A stretch of 64,000 bases of DNA from NCBI GenBank assembly GCA_008711295.1, contig VUYV01000157.1:1949484-2013483 (forward strand), in the 5' to 3' direction. The first letter of the stretch is position 1, and each line of letters starts with the position of its first letter. Of the stretch, positions 1 through 13,602 are shown one piece after another. A program made the position numbers and the translations under genes. The notes under the pieces were generated by a model. That model searched no databases. It saw nothing but the letters and a program-made list of their open reading frames with translations, and was not told where the DNA came from. This DNA comes from Anarhynchus alexandrinus. Lineage: Eukaryota > Chordata > Aves > Charadriiformes > Charadriidae.

Positions 1-3000
1 TAAGATTATTTCTTTAATTTGGGAATTAATACTATTTGTACCCTACCAGAAGTCTTTTAGAGGTAGACATGCAATATAGCCTTCTTTAAATCTAAAGAAA
101 TTAGCCCCATTTATGTGATAAATACATTTTTATTTCTGCTGCTGATATGAAAAGGGAAGTTGTCTTTCTGCCAACTTCCACTTATTCAATATACAAAAGA
201 TATTAAATGATTTAAAACTCTGTTCACATGGTTGTATAGTCACTTTCCAGTCAAATGAAACCAAAGTCTAAAGCATGTGTTACCTCTCTCTTCTGCCACA
301 CGGTAATTGGTCTAACCTCCCAAATGAAATTAAATTTAACTTTCTTTTGATGACTCAAGTCTGAAAGGAAATAAGCATGCCCATATTTAAAGCTCCTACT
401 TACCTTTCCCTTTGTCTTCTTAACAGACACAATCTGGAGCTTTGTCCTAGCAATATAGATGCTAATTTTACTATCCAGGGAAAATCACAGTGACTTTATC
501 AGACCACACAGAAAACTCCACTCCTACTTTCCCATTATTGGCATCTAAGATAAATCTTTGTGAATAATTTTCTTTTTTCTCTCTTTCTCTCTGACTCCTA
601 TACAATTTTATTAGTAATGTCTTTCCTTCTTGGTACAGAGTAGAGAAAAATATATGAAGGCTCAAATGACAGTAGGAATCTGGAAAAGCTGCTTTATCTC
701 TGCAAAATAAATATACATCAGGTGACCCCTAGTAAACATGCTAAAAGTTTTTATCAAGATGTGTAACCTGGAGGTAACCAACCCCAAAAATGCACTGTTA
801 GAATTTACTTCAGGATGATACCTTCTTCTGAAATTGCTTAATATTAGTGAGAAGCAGTCTTATGTCAGCAATGACCTTGCTGGCACACAGACTGACATTG
901 CATTTTCCCTTCTGGCCAAAGTTAAGCCTGGTCATAATTTATAGGCACCTATTGCTCATTTTACCCCAAGCTCCACCTCCTCTTTTCATTACACCCTTCA
1001 GATCCACCAAGATAAAGTGGTAATGCAATTGATTTCTAACCCAGTTTGGTAAAAACGATTCAAGTTGTGTGGCATTTAATCTGTTGAAACTGATGTCTGT
1101 CTGAATGAACTGGGTTAAGGAGCAATTACACAAGCAGTTGGGGCAATGGATCTGGGCTGCAGTTCCTTAACTGGCTGACTGCTGGCTGCTGTAGTCCTCA
1201 TACATCCCAATCCATCCCCATTCCTCTGTTGTCCCTTCCGCAGGCTCCTCTGGCCCTGACAGAACTTGTTAGAACTCCTAAATCTGCAGAAAATGGCCCA
1301 GTGCAGGATCAGCCAATGACCAGAGCTGGTAAAAGGGAGGTGACCAGAAAAAGTAACCAAGAAGGAATATGAGGGAGAGGAGGTTAGGTCTAAGGAGGAA
1401 GCCAGGTTCTGGGAGCAAAGGAGGTTGCTGGGGTCAGGGAGTTCCTCAGCCTGCCTGGAGGCATCCAGGACAGCAGAGGTGACTGATGGCAGAGCACCAG
1501 CCCCTGAGTTCCCTAATCTTGTTCCTGCCACATTAAGGGGTGTCTTGGCAACAGTTTCAAGGAGGCCAGAACTGGACTCCAAGTGAGCAAGAAACCGGGC
1601 ATATTTGGAGCAAGACATGATGAGGTAGTGGACTGTGCCAAAGAGGTGCATCCAGAGCTTTTAAACCTATTTAGCCAGAGATTTCAGCATGGAGTTCTGA
1701 AATAAAAGGAGGAACCTCCCGCCTGAGGTATTTTTAGCTTTGAACTCCCTCCTAAAGTTAAGGCAGGAGCAGATGTTTTCTCTTTTCCCGAGCTGGAGAT
1801 TCCTGCCCCAGCCCACCTGTGACTGACTCAGTCTGTGGGGCAACTCCCTACCTCACCCCAAGGAAATTCAACCAGGTTCATGCCAACAATCTGCACGATT
1901 TGAGCTGATCCCCTTTGTTGTGCCTGAAGAGAATTAGGGCGTGCATGTGTTGACAGCCAGAAGATGGGTAGGGATGAGCAGCTGCTGTGAACCAGAACTG
2001 GCACCCCTGGAACCAGCAGAAAGAATCTGCCCTTGGTGGCAGGTCCGGAAACCAAATCCCTTCTCACAAAACACAGGAGGAGGAATGTATTATCCCTTTC
2101 GTAACGATTACAAGCCCTCACCTCAGAGTGGGGAGACAGAGTTTTAATAGTTTTTCTGTACAGGAGAACTTGCACCCATGTGCTCGGGACACCCAGCTTT
2201 CAGATTACTGAGCATTTCAGAGCAGGATACTTTGTCCTTCCTTCTGCAATGAAATCTAAAGCAGGGTACAGAAACCCTTACCATCCAGTGAAACTCTTGC
2301 TGTCTAGAGCTTGGCACATTCACCCAGGATGGGAAAGATCAATAGCCCAGGCCCTCTCCACCTCTCCAGCGGGAATTTACTGTTTAACTGAAACGCAAAT
2401 CTCTTTCAACTGACTATCCCAAAAGATGTCGCCAGACAGCGGCTGTTTGACACAGCTCTCTCTCTCTGTCAGAATGAACACCTCATCGTCCGCTTGCTGA
2501 GATAAGCACTCAAGCAGAGAAGGAAATTAACTGCAGGATAATGCTGTAACCACAGAAGTAAAAGGGGTATTATACCGTCTGGTCTCACTTTTAACGAAGA
2601 GCAGAAATTAAGATTTGATCTGAGTCTGCTGACTGGATTAGGCCCTGCCAGCCAGCCACGCAGAACGATGCCTAATTTATATACCACAAATATGTTTGAA
2701 ACCTGAGCTAAAGATGCTCACGTGATGATGTTTTGTCAACTCCAGGGTATGAACAGTTGCAAACACTTAGAGGTGGAAGCAATTTAAGTGATAGAAACTT
2801 CAGTGCTTATAATAATCAACCTCTGCAGAGTTAAGTGACAGCCAAGTAGGCACTCTGAGGCTATGTATTTTAGACTTAGCAAACTCGAAAGGCACTCAGA
2901 TACCTGGCTCTATTTTGTATATCAAGGATAAAATCCAAAGAGTAGCCTCTGGCCTGAAGCATGTTTTCACCACCTTAGAGGACGGTGGTTGTATGACAGC

Positions 3001-4189
3001 CACCCTCTAGTGCAGGGTTTCAGGGAGAGCAGAGGCGAGGAGAGATCTGGGGGACCTGGCTGGCGCACTCCATCCCGCGGGAGCACTGGCTGCACAGCTC
3101 CTCTCTGCCTTGGTCCTTTCCCCCCTTCCCAGCCAGTGACTCGAAGCTGCAGTGGCCAACACTAATCCCACCCTTCGGAGCCGAGGTTGTCTGTGAGCAG
3201 CGTGTTTACTAAACCTCCAGTCCTGGCTTACTTTCTACTGCCAGGAGTTTGGGGCCTGTTTTCCACCAGCATTCATTAACTTCAAGTTATCATGCAGCGT
3301 GCCAAGTTTCCATCAGCCCAGCAAAAACATTCTCAATTCCAAACCCTGTTTTCCCCATGGCAGCGCTCTACGCTGTAGATTTTCTGAGCTGTCTTGGCCA
3401 GAGGTATCTGTTTATGCAGTTAAATTTTCCTAAGAAGCTGATGGGAGCATACACACTTTAATAAGGCAGAAGATTATAGAGGCCACTGGGGCTAGTGCTT
3501 TCTAAAATCAAAACAATGAGAGGGGAGGGGGGAAACTCCCAAATTTAAAAACACAGCCACAGAAAAAACAAGCTGAAAATATACAGAATTTTGGTCACAG
3601 ATGCCCAAGGCTTCCAGTCCTATAAATCCAAATCCTAATCCTAACACTGTGAGGCTGAAACTAGTTTGCTTTTCATGAGAATCAGTGAACCAAACCTCTT
3701 CAGGTCTTACTCAGAGATGAAAGAGGAATCAGCAGCAATAAACATAGCAAATAAAAATCCTGCCTGGCTGAAGATGGGAGATTTATTTTGGCAAACTTCA
3801 ATCCTTCTCAGCATATTTTCTGAGTATGCAGGTATCCAACTCCCGGTACAATTAAGTGAGTCCTTAATTCCTGTCCACTGAAGTAAACAGAGGTGAAGTC
3901 ATCGATTCAGCTGGGTTCTCAGCTTGCCTCGGTCTACAGATTGCAAGGATGTGACCGTAATGACTAACTGCATTACTAATACCTGGTTGTTTCATTCGTG
4001 AAGGAAAAACTGCTCAGTGGCTCTTCAGTGGGAGAAGGTAACTGTTCTAAATGAAGCAGAGTTTCATGATTGTTTTAACTACACAGAGATCTCAAAATCT
4101 GCAGCCTGTTTCGAATGACACAGCACACTTAAAGAGACATCCGTGGTTTTGCAAAGGGAGCTGGAATCCTTTTATCAAATAGGAAGAAC
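1..4189. other. Intergenic sequence, no gene recognised
   Basis: AT-rich non-coding sequence upstream of LRIG3. Open frames are short. The longest is a 178-codon frame on the minus strand (1115-1651), which has no domain I recognise, no signal peptide and no flanking splice pattern that convinces me. A moderately GC-rich patch at about 3030-3180 has few CpGs. I see no RNA gene or mobile element that I can name here. Confidence 0.6.
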
Positions 4190-5643
4190 TAACATTTGAA
4201 GTGGTCTCAACAACAGAGTAATGAGAAATTATCCATGTGACAAAGATTTTTAAAATCCCTCTGAAAGGGATGTAAGGAACTGTAGACTAGGAAATCTTAC
4301 AGTCATATTAGGAAAACTGGTAGAAGCTTGTAATAAAAATATCCCATAATTGATCAAAAGGTGATAAATATTTTATAAGATGGAAGAGTGGACACTACTT
4401 TTTCACAGGGAAGTCATACCTTATAAATTAACCAGAGGTTTTGAAAGGTGCTCAAGAACAGGCAGATGTGGGAAATCCAGGTTATGTAGTGAGTGTAGAT
4501 TTTCAAACAACTACAGCATTTGTCTCCAAGAAACTAGGCTGGCACTGTAGGGCAGAAGATCCCCTCAAAACTTCATATCTGATCAAAGTATAGAAACAAA
4601 GAGTAGAAATAACAACCTGATTTTACAGGGAAATGAGATCACCAGGAGCTGTGCTGAGGCTTGTGTTGTTCAATGTCATAATAAATGATCTAGAAAAGGG
4701 AGAAGATCGGAAGGCAATGACATTTGCTGGTAATTCAAGGTTTCAAAAATGAATATTCATGTTACTTACTGGCTGGGTAATGAACTGTCAGGGGAAATGT
4801 AATGCTTATAAATGCAGGACCATAAACAAAACCAGTCATAACTAGATCTATACAGCAGTGGCCTCTAGACTAAATATTACTACTATAGAAAGAGATCTTG
4901 GAGCTAGTAAATAAGTCTGTAAAAATCTGCTCAATGCTCAGTACTGATTACAGAGGTAAATAGAGAAAGTCTTAAAATAGAGAAGAAAAGCAAAATCATT
5001 ATTATGCTATTATTATAAATCTATGATAGGTCATAATTTTGCTTATTAGTTTCTGTCCTGATGACATTCATGTCAAAAGAATACAGTGGCGGAAGAACAG
5101 ATGCAGAGGAAACAATAATAATCAAAAGAACAGATTTCCTTCCATGTCAGTATAGGTTAAGTAGACTAGAACTTGTAAATTTGGAGGAGAGAAGACTCAA
5201 CGGATTATGCTAGAAGTCAGTGGTGATAATCCTAAGAGGGAGAAGATGAATAGGATGTAATTATTTAGAAATTTATAGACAAAACTAAGGGGCAAGAAAT
5301 GAAGTTAGCAGACACTAGTTTGGAAGCAAAAAGAAAGAGGCGTGCATTCACTGCGTGTAACTAATTAAGTCATAGAATTCACTAGGAAGAATGGTATAGA
5401 AGCCAAAATCTGAAACGGTTGAAAGGCAACAGATTAAATTATGGGAAAACAATGCATCTGTGGCCTTAAATTACAAAGGTACAACTGGTAGTTCAGGAAA
5501 TCTATGGACTGCAGAAGGCTGGAAGAAAAGGCAGAAGAAGTCTAACAGCATGATGCCTTTTCCCGAGGCGTCCACTGCTCTCCCCGGGGAGAGACAAGGT
5601 GCTTCACTCTGACCCACTACTGGCTGTTCTAACATTATGTGCT
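4190..5643 (+). mobile_element. Ancient L3/CR1-like LINE, decayed reverse-transcriptase region and 3' end
   Basis: The segment follows, in order, the layout I know for amniote L3/CR1 LINEs. Around 4400-4520 is a decayed version of the reverse-transcriptase stretch that normally encodes the aspartate-containing 'F-x-KAFD' region. At 4660-4700 a stretch resembles the part before the YADD catalytic box (the conserved 'N-x-x-I/FINDLEKG'-type codons are visible as ataaatgatctagaaaaggg). At 4880-4900 the 'agatcttggagc' region follows, and at 5140-5200 the 'aggttaagtagactagaac...ttggaggagagaagac' region. The end at 5600-5643 resembles the L3 tail ('ctgaccca...ggctgttct...ttatg'). Many indels and stops show it is long dead. 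Orientation is plus. The family name is from memory of the consensus; masking against an amniote repeat library would confirm it. Confidence 0.75.
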
Positions 5644-8498
5644 TAATTGAATCATGTCAAATCTCTGAGCTTCTCTGGGAATCCCATAAAAAATTATTTC
5701 CTCTTGACAATAAAACCAAACTTTGAAATCACAAGAAATGCCCAAGTCTGAACATTTTTTCTTGAACTTCTAATTCAGGCCACATTCAGATAAATTTATT
5801 TCCACTGAAGGCAGCTGGAATACTTCTAGTGATTCCAACGCAGATGTCATAATTCTCCCTTCAGTATTTCTATCACACATATGTCCACAATGCTTTAAAT
5901 AATAATGAACGTTTTGAAGATGTAAAGAATCCTATAACTGTTTGCAGATAACGTAACAATAATGAAAATTGTAGCTATGTCACACAAAACAGAAGATGGG
6001 AATTGCTTTTAATTGCATACAAATACTGAAATAGTCTTACAAGGGACTGACCTCTGAATTGGGTCGTCACATATGGGTGGTCTTTGATAACTGTGTAAGA
6101 AGAAAGACAAACTGAGCTATAGGAAATACTAGCTGTAATAAGGTCTCTTAAAACTTTAAAACACTATTCTCAGAATCTTTTGAAGTTCATCAGATTTCTT
6201 GGGCTGGAGGAGACAGGTGGTACTGCTGAAAGGCCGGACATGCCTGGGAAGGCTCTCCTTGAGGTCCTTTACAAGTCTGAGACACAATTCTCATTGATTG
6301 CTGTGGGACCAGACGTTGTTAACTCCTTAGGACGGGATGGGCTTTTTGACGATTGATTTAAAGACAGGGAACTGGAATATGCGGGTGTTTATACTTCACT
6401 GCTAGTTCTGAGCAATTATTATCATAACATTTTACTACATTGCTTCCTTATTACTGAGTGTGGGCAGAACTACGGTGTGCCTCAAACGGTACGATGCTTT
6501 CCCACAAAAAATTAGCATCACTCTTTTTCTTATCTGGGAGCTTTGCCACTGGTTACTGAGCTGATTACTCCACTGTGCACATTCTGTACACTGCTCTTAT
6601 TAACCAAGGAGTAATATTTAAGCTAGGTGGTTTACTAGAATTATTGCTTCAGTCATACCATCAGATTTATCAGATCTGTAAAGAGGCCACCCCATACGGA
6701 TGCATTCTCACGAAGCCTCTATAGGTGAGGAGACTACACTATTTCAATGTTAGCTTTCTGTTACAAGAACCAGACTTGAAGAGATTATACGAAACAACCT
6801 CTATTCAACTTCCGACCTAACAAAGACTTAATAGCAAAGAAAAATCACAGAAAATGAAACCTCCTTTCCTACCATTTGAGTGACAACTGCTCACTCTCTG
6901 GGCCAGGATAATGCCTTTCACACTGACAGCTGTGGCGAGAAACCTCAACCCAATCTTGTATCCAAGCCCTATGACTGAGTGCTCATTGTAGGCTCAACTT
7001 TTCCTATCACCCCTTGAACCCACCATCACTACACAAGGCTTCTTCATAAACCCTGGAATCTCACACCCCAACCAGTGAAGCACTGCACGCAGCAACCTCT
7101 GAATCAGCTGAAATCAGTAAGGGTCGTTGGTGTCTGTTCACCAAGGTGTTGCTGTAGGGACTTCATGGGTGGTGTTGAAGGAGTTGATCCTTTGAGTTCA
7201 CAGAAGAAACTTTGTAAGGATTCTGGAAAAGATTTGTTATTTTGCAAAGTCATCTATGTCCCATTAAAAAAAAAGATGACTGGCTAAAAATAATACTCCT
7301 TGTGACTTCATTTATATTCTCATTATAAGATTTAGTAACGGTATACTATACGTATCAGTGGGTTTAGATTCAATAGACTTTACTTAGGTCTTTCAGATAA
7401 GAGAGAGAATTATTCTATGCAAAATTGTAAGTGCCAAGTGAATTGGATGGGAGCTGCTAATATTACTGTATAGTGAATGTAGTCACTACCTTATAACCTC
7501 ACAATATTTCTTTACAGAGATACAAATGCTTCAACTGAATGCATCATAAGGAACAAAATGCATTCCGAACTAGGTAGGAAAATACTTTATGACCTCGGAA
7601 AAGACACCCTAATTCATCAAAAGTCCTTCTTTGTAGAATCTTATTAAACATAAAGCCATTTACAAAGTACTCAATCATACATATTATCCAAAGGCACAGT
7701 GATTTAGAAGACACTGCGGAATGCTCAGCTAAGACAATAACTCTCATTTGGCAAAAGTAATGGGGAATTCAGATTAGGACTTTTCAAATATTATTCCTGC
7801 AGACAGGCCAAACTGTGAATACTATGTACACTAGCAGATATCCAAAAGCCGTGTGAATTGCAGAAGGGCAAACAGAGAAAGAGTGGACTTGCATTAGGGG
7901 GCTGATCAACAGCTTCTAGCAGGTCTTCCTGCGGCTGGTTAAATTGTGATTCCTGGCAGTCTTCTCCACTGCTCTGCTGTGTGTTAAAATGGCTGTTTCA
8001 TTCAGAACAGGTTCTCACTCTTTCTGCTTATAATCTAGTAGGTCTGACCAAGTTCAGCAGAATTACTCCTGTTCTCTCTCAGGGACCTTGACATAGCGGG
8101 TTGGCCACCACGCAGTTTTCGTGCTGGAGAGTATCTCTTCTTTAGGACAAAGAGATACGGAGAAAACGAGCCGTAAGACAGTCAACAGTCTGCACACATC
8201 TTCAGCTTACTGTTAGGTGTGTCAGTAGCTATAAACACAAATTCCTGCAGCTGTTCTAGCCTGTCTCTCTGCCTGTCCTCTCCATTCCTCTCTGGGCTGG
8301 GGTCCTGTCTCCAGTCTGTCTCTTTAAAAAAATTCTGTGTTTCTCTGGCTTTGTGAACTAGGACAACTTTCCCAGAGGGTGGTGCTTTCCCAGACTTGTT
8401 TACCTGTCTGGGGAATTTGCATTAAACTCTCTCTCCAGTGAACTGGGACTATAATACATAGTACAGCACTGGAAAAATAACTCTTTTTTTTCTTTCTT

Positions 8499-8533
<35 letters not shown>

Positions 8534-10111
8534 TTAACATTTGCTGTTGTTCTAGCATCTAAGATATCTCAGTATAATTGTTTTTGAAGTTTCTGGGCTT
8601 CCAAGGCCTCGCATCTGACACAAGTTATTACTATTTAATATAGGTAGTATAGAAACACTTAAAGGCTGTGGAGAATTGGATGAAAGTTCCTGTCTCATTA
8701 CCCACTAGTATCTGCTCTTTGGTGAGGAAGCAAGTGATGCAGCCAGTAGACTAAACCCATACACATATGAAGACCTAAAGCATAGCAGAAATCTGAAGAA
8801 GGAATAAAATTAAAAGGGCTCATATTACTAGAGCTAACATACATTTGTAAATCCTGGGGGAAAAATATATTATTGTTAAGTCAGACCCGGTCTGAACAAG
8901 TTCTGTCTAAAATGTGAAATGGACGTCCAAACTTAGCCACAGTCTTGGAGAGAAACACAATCTGTCCTGCTTTCCAGGATTGTCTCATGTATAGCTACAT
9001 AAATTCATTAGGTCCCTCCCTTCTTAGCTTGAAAACTTCCGAGGTATTTACCTTTAGTCTCCCACATATACTCAGAAGTGGAAAAGTGGATGCTTATCTC
9101 CTACCTACACCTCTCATTTAATGGGTTAGTTGGATTGGTACTTGAACTCACTTAAAAGTCCCTGGAGAAGACTGAAATGTTAATTGTGGCCAGGACTACA
9201 ACTAACCACATCTGATGCTATGGTAGCACTGGGTGCATAATTGTTTAGTTGCTAGAATATTCACCCAGGAAGTAAGAGAACAGAAATTTAGTTCTTAATT
9301 AGCCCAAGGGAGTAAACATGCATCTCCAGCACACTAGTGGCTCGGCACCAAGCAACAGGATAACTTGGAGAAGATCACATTCCCTGGGGAAGTTAAGCCA
9401 CCTGGCAGGCAGGAATGCCAGGCCTAGAAGAGTAGATTGGAGGTGTCCCTGCTGCAGCCCATGTGTCCACACTCTCAGTTTGGCGGGGCAGGGCTGGGCA
9501 TCTGGCCCCCACTTCCAACACTGCTGTTGGTCGCTAGGCAGTGACAGTTTAATGCAAAACACCTACACATTTCAAGATACAGCTGCATAATACCAGTTCT
9601 GCCCTCACCACTGTTTTAGCATCCAGCACAATCATTCCGTTGTTGGGAATATGGAAGAAAGGAGATGAAATGGCTAAAGGTCTAAGTTATCTACACTGAA
9701 TTCAGTGGCAGAACTCCAGTTTCGGTGAGATCAGCAATTAAACTTAAATGACTAACTTGGACCCACAAGTTAATGGCAAAAGTAAGATTAGAATAGAGGA
9801 ACTGCTGGCAGGATTTGCACACAAACCAGTCATGCTTCTGAGACATAACTCCACTTAAGTAAAACTTTGATCAAGTAAAATGACACAGAACAACTGGGAC
9901 CATTACAGCCATATTTCTAAAACCTCTGAATTTGGTAGAGGCCACAGGCTTGAAATATGGGCAGGATGCTTTGCAAAGTGCCAAATGTTGAATTAATCCT
10001 GAAGCAACAATGTCATCAGAATCCCAAGTCTTTTGTTTTGCCTATTATGTCTGACTGCAGTCATCTCCTCCCACTAATGTAACATCTGTATTACATGTGA
10101 CCACTTTAGAT
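5644..10111. other. Intergenic sequence, no gene recognised
   Basis: Non-coding, mostly AT-rich. It contains a long T-rich tract (8484-8531) and two overlapping antisense open frames at 9299-9590 that mirror each other in a GC-rich patch and match nothing I recognise. No RNA gene or clear repeat family is visible apart from the T tract. Confidence 0.6.
8484..8531. repeat. Poly-T / T-rich microsatellite
   Basis: T-rich tract with TTTC interruptions, ending in 31 uninterrupted T from 8501 to 8531. It could be a simple expansion, or the poly-A tail of an old minus-strand retrocopy. A TTTATT (AATAAA on the minus strand) follows immediately at about 8529-8534, but I recognise no gene sequence to its right, so a retrocopy is not supported. 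Confidence 0.85.
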
Positions 10112-10945
10112 TTCATAGAATCATAGCATGGTTTGGGTTGGAAGGGACCTTAAAGATCATCTAGTTCCAGCCCCCCTGCCAAGGGCAGGGACACCTTCCA
10201 CTAGACCTGGTTGCTCAAAGCCCCATCCTACCTGGCCTTGAACACTTCCAGGGATGGGGCATCTACAGCTTCTCTGGCCAACCTGTTCCAGTGCCTTACC
10301 ACCCTCATCGTAAAAAATATCTTTCTTATATCCAATCTAAATCTATCTTCTTCCACTTTGAAGCCTATCACTACACACGCTTGTAAAAAGTCTCTCTCCA
10401 GCTTTCTTGTAGGCCCCCTTCAGATACTGGAAAGTCGCTATAAGGTGTCCTCAGAGCCTTCGCTTCTCCAGGCAGAACAACCCCAACTCTCTCAGCCTGT
10501 CTTCATAGCAGAGGTGCTCCAGCCCTCTGATCATCTTCGTGGCCCTGCTCTGGACCCGCTCAACAGGTCCGTGTCCTTCTTGTGCTGAGGCCTCCAAAGC
10601 TGGCTGCAGTACTCCAAGTGGGGTCTCATGAGAACAGAGCAGAAGGGTAGTATCACCTCCCTCGACCTGCTGGCCACGCTTCTTTTGATGCAGCCCAGGA
10701 TGTGTTTGGCCTTCTGGGCTGCAAGCACATGTTGCTGGCTCATGTTGAGCTTATCCACCAACACCCCCAAGTCCTTCTCCTCAGGGCTGTTCTCAATCCA
10801 TTCTCCACCCAGCCTGCATGTGTGCTTGGGATTGCCTCAACCCAGGTGCAGGACGTTGCATTTGGCCTGACTGAACTTCATGAGGTTTGCACAGGCCCAC
10901 CTCTCAAGCCTGTCCAGGTCCCTCTGGATGGCATCCCTTCCCTCC
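10112..10945 (-). mobile_element. CR1 LINE, 5'-truncated, with partial reverse-transcriptase C-terminus
   Basis: Avian CR1 retroposon in minus orientation. Its 3' end, with the typical 8-bp tail units, lies at 10112-10130 (tcatagaatcatag on the plus strand). The 5' truncation is near 10945. The minus-strand frame 10770-10531 still reads as CR1 ORF2 C-terminus: '[19 protein letters not shown]' and '[18 protein letters not shown]' are diagnostic. This frame breaks near 10540 and does not continue intact to the 3' end. The 10780-10945 part matches the more upstream ORF2 region ('caggtgcaggac', 'catgaggtttgcacaggcccac', 'ggtccctctggatggcatccc'). CR1 insertions are usually 5'-truncated and lack target-site duplications, as seen here. 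The copy cannot move on its own. The ~830-bp length makes it the longest CR1 in the window. Confidence 0.95.
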
Positions 10946-13597
10946 ATTCCTCCTCAGACAGGGAGTAGCATAACCTTGATTTTTTTTTACTGTCTCAGGC
11001 ACCTTCTATGCTATGTAAATGGCCAAAAATTAGATGGAATCCTCTTACCTGCTTTTATATTTGTATTTTATATTTAATATAAACATGAACAATCCTACAC
11101 TCATTATTACCACTGCATTTCAGACCTGAATCCAAGCACATAAAGAACTTTCACACCTAAAGAAATATCAGGGAAGAAGAGGTCATATAAATCCAAAGCT
11201 CTGAACCCCAGAACTCACTGCAGCAGCATCCTGTATAGAAGTCAGGCGACTGATGTACTTGAGGGGGGACGTTCACAAGATGAGCATGCCTGATCACAAG
11301 ACAGGGGGAAAGTAGGATTGTGATACTCAAGATGACACTGTTTTGCTGCTGGGTATCTTTGAGGGTCCTTGAAGATCCAGCGAAGTTTAGCTACAGAGTC
11401 ACGGCTCCTGTACGGATGCAGGACTCCATGCAACAAGCACATACCGGCAGTGGAAATGAAGCTGCAGCACTGGTGCTGGCACTGACCTGTGAACATCTCA
11501 GCCATCGGCACTGTGGCTGGGAAGTGGGGAGGCAGGAGTAGAGGCACAAATCCTCATATAGGCAGTCTAAATCTTGTTATTTAGTATAAAATAGAGGAGT
11601 CAAAACCCAGGATGCCTCTTTTCATATGAGTGACTAACCACTGGACTCTAAAGCCAGGTTTGCGTGGCTCACTGACTTGTGAAATTGCATGGTCCAGCTC
11701 CAACAGAAGGGTCGGTGAGCACTTTGTGTGCCTTCTCGCTGCTCCCCTCATCATCCTCTGCCGGTGCGTGGCTGGGGGCACCTCACATTTCCCTGGGAGG
11801 TGGCAGATATGCATGTGAATTCTTTCAGGCTGAGAAGTAAAATTAATTAAATGCTTCCTTTGCAACTGCTATAATCCCCAGGCTATTACGTACAAAGGTC
11901 CTTGTCCAGTCAATAATTTTCAGAAGAAAGGCATGATCCCCGCTCCATTACTTGAGGGAACGGATTCAAGTTTCCACTGCAGGGGGAAGGAGAGCAAGCG
12001 GCAGATCTCAAATGGACAGAAGCGCTTTTTGGCAGACATGCATCGAGCACCTCAGAGTATGCCAGCTTAATATATATACCTGACTTCTCTAATGACCCTG
12101 AGAAGGTCTCTGCACAGCCTACAGGATTTGGGGTTCCATGCAAAGTGTCTGTTTCCCCAGGTCTGTACAGGAAGGACAAGAAATTAACTGAGACTTTTGG
12201 ATTTCACTCTAAACTTTGGACTCAGAACAGTGAAGTGCTGTATTGCCTCATTTATAAATAACGTACTTTCTCCAACTAAGCGCTGTCCTCGTCTAGTGGA
12301 TATCAAACACAGTGTTGAATCACTGGTATTTTAGAGAATCAAGACAGAGATAAGAATATAATACATGGCTATTGACGTGATGAAGTTTGCCACATTTTCA
12401 CTTTGTGAGTGATAGGGAGGGAGAAGATAAAGCCAGAAGACATGAACTGGCAGTGCCATTTTCCTTCACAGAGGTCAGTTCAAGGAAGCAGGATGTGCCA
12501 CAATGATTCAGTGGTTTGTAGATATAAAGTCATGCTTGGACATTGTTTGTAAACCGCATATTTTAAAAACAGGTAGCCCTAAATAATGCTGAATAAATAG
12601 TAGGTTGCTGTTTGAATCAGGAATCCACAACCAGCAATTTTCTGCTCTTCCAGCTGACTCCTGAGAGCCACTAATCACAACAGAAAAACTGATACGAGAA
12701 TCACGTTTTCCAAATGACTTTGCACTATTGACTTGGAATGCATTGTCTCAACAACCCTTCTTCCCATTAAACTCAGGCTGTTGTTTGATGATACAGTAAA
12801 TCCAGATTAGGGATTTTAGGACCTTGTTCTAAAAATATCTTGGCCACAGGATAAAAAAAAAGTCTAATATAATCTGAACTCAATCCACTGCAAATTTGTT
12901 AACAAAAAAAAAGAAAAATCGCAGGGTTCTTTTTGTGCTGTCAGGTTTTATGCAGAATCAGGTATTGTCCGTCACCCCACTCTAACTTTGTGCCAGATCA
13001 GGTAGCATCTTGCAGCACCTGCAGCTGCCAGAAAGCCAGCACAGAAGCAGAAAGTCAACATAATTTGTTTGTTGTGTGCTCTGGGTAATTCAGCATAGAT
13101 GGGATCGTTTGCCCATACCTAATCTGTATCCTATTTGTACTGCTGGGTCACCTGGCAAAGCAGACACTTTGTAAGAGTTATCATGAAAGCAAAATCTTAT
13201 TTGCCCAGCAAGAGAATGGAAAGGAAATACAGGAGTATAAACAAAACATCAATTAATTATAAAACCTGCAGGAGCTTAGGAATGCTGGAGACATCTTTAT
13301 GAATATGTGCACTCAATGAGATTGCACTTAATATACCTCTGGTGCACACAATCATAGCCACTACCTATAGGCAGAGAAGGTCCAAAGAGTCAGTCTTGCC
13401 ATGCGTGGATGCCATGACTGTCTGACACAGTGTGTCTGGCACAGGACCAACTCTGTGGATCTTCTCAGAATAGAAGCCCAGGCTTTTGCCCTCAGGAGTT
13501 ACCACTTGGCGAGCACAGTATGAAATACCTGCATGATTTGCCCTTCACATGTGGGTATATGTGTGGAGAGACGTGCTATTTCACTAATTCCAGCTTG
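10946..13597. other. Intergenic sequence, no gene recognised
   Basis: Unique-looking non-coding sequence between a CR1 copy and a solo LTR. Short overlapping frames on both strands at 11242-11865 mirror each other and have no recognisable product. I see no RNA gene, array or named repeat. Confidence 0.6.
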
Positions 13598-13602
13598 GAA
13601 GA
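13598..13602. repeat. Target-site duplication, left copy
   Basis: GAAGA directly before the LTR. The same five bases follow the LTR at 14319-14323. A 5-bp duplication is typical of many retroviral integrations, including avian ERVs. Confidence 0.85.

Noticed and set aside
9299..9590. Overlapping 87- and 90-codon frames on opposite strands
   Set aside because: They mirror each other in a GC-rich patch, with no domain, splice context or recognised relative.
10211..10968. Plus-strand open frames inside the first CR1
   Set aside because: They are antisense shadows of CR1; the real CR1 coding sense is the minus strand.
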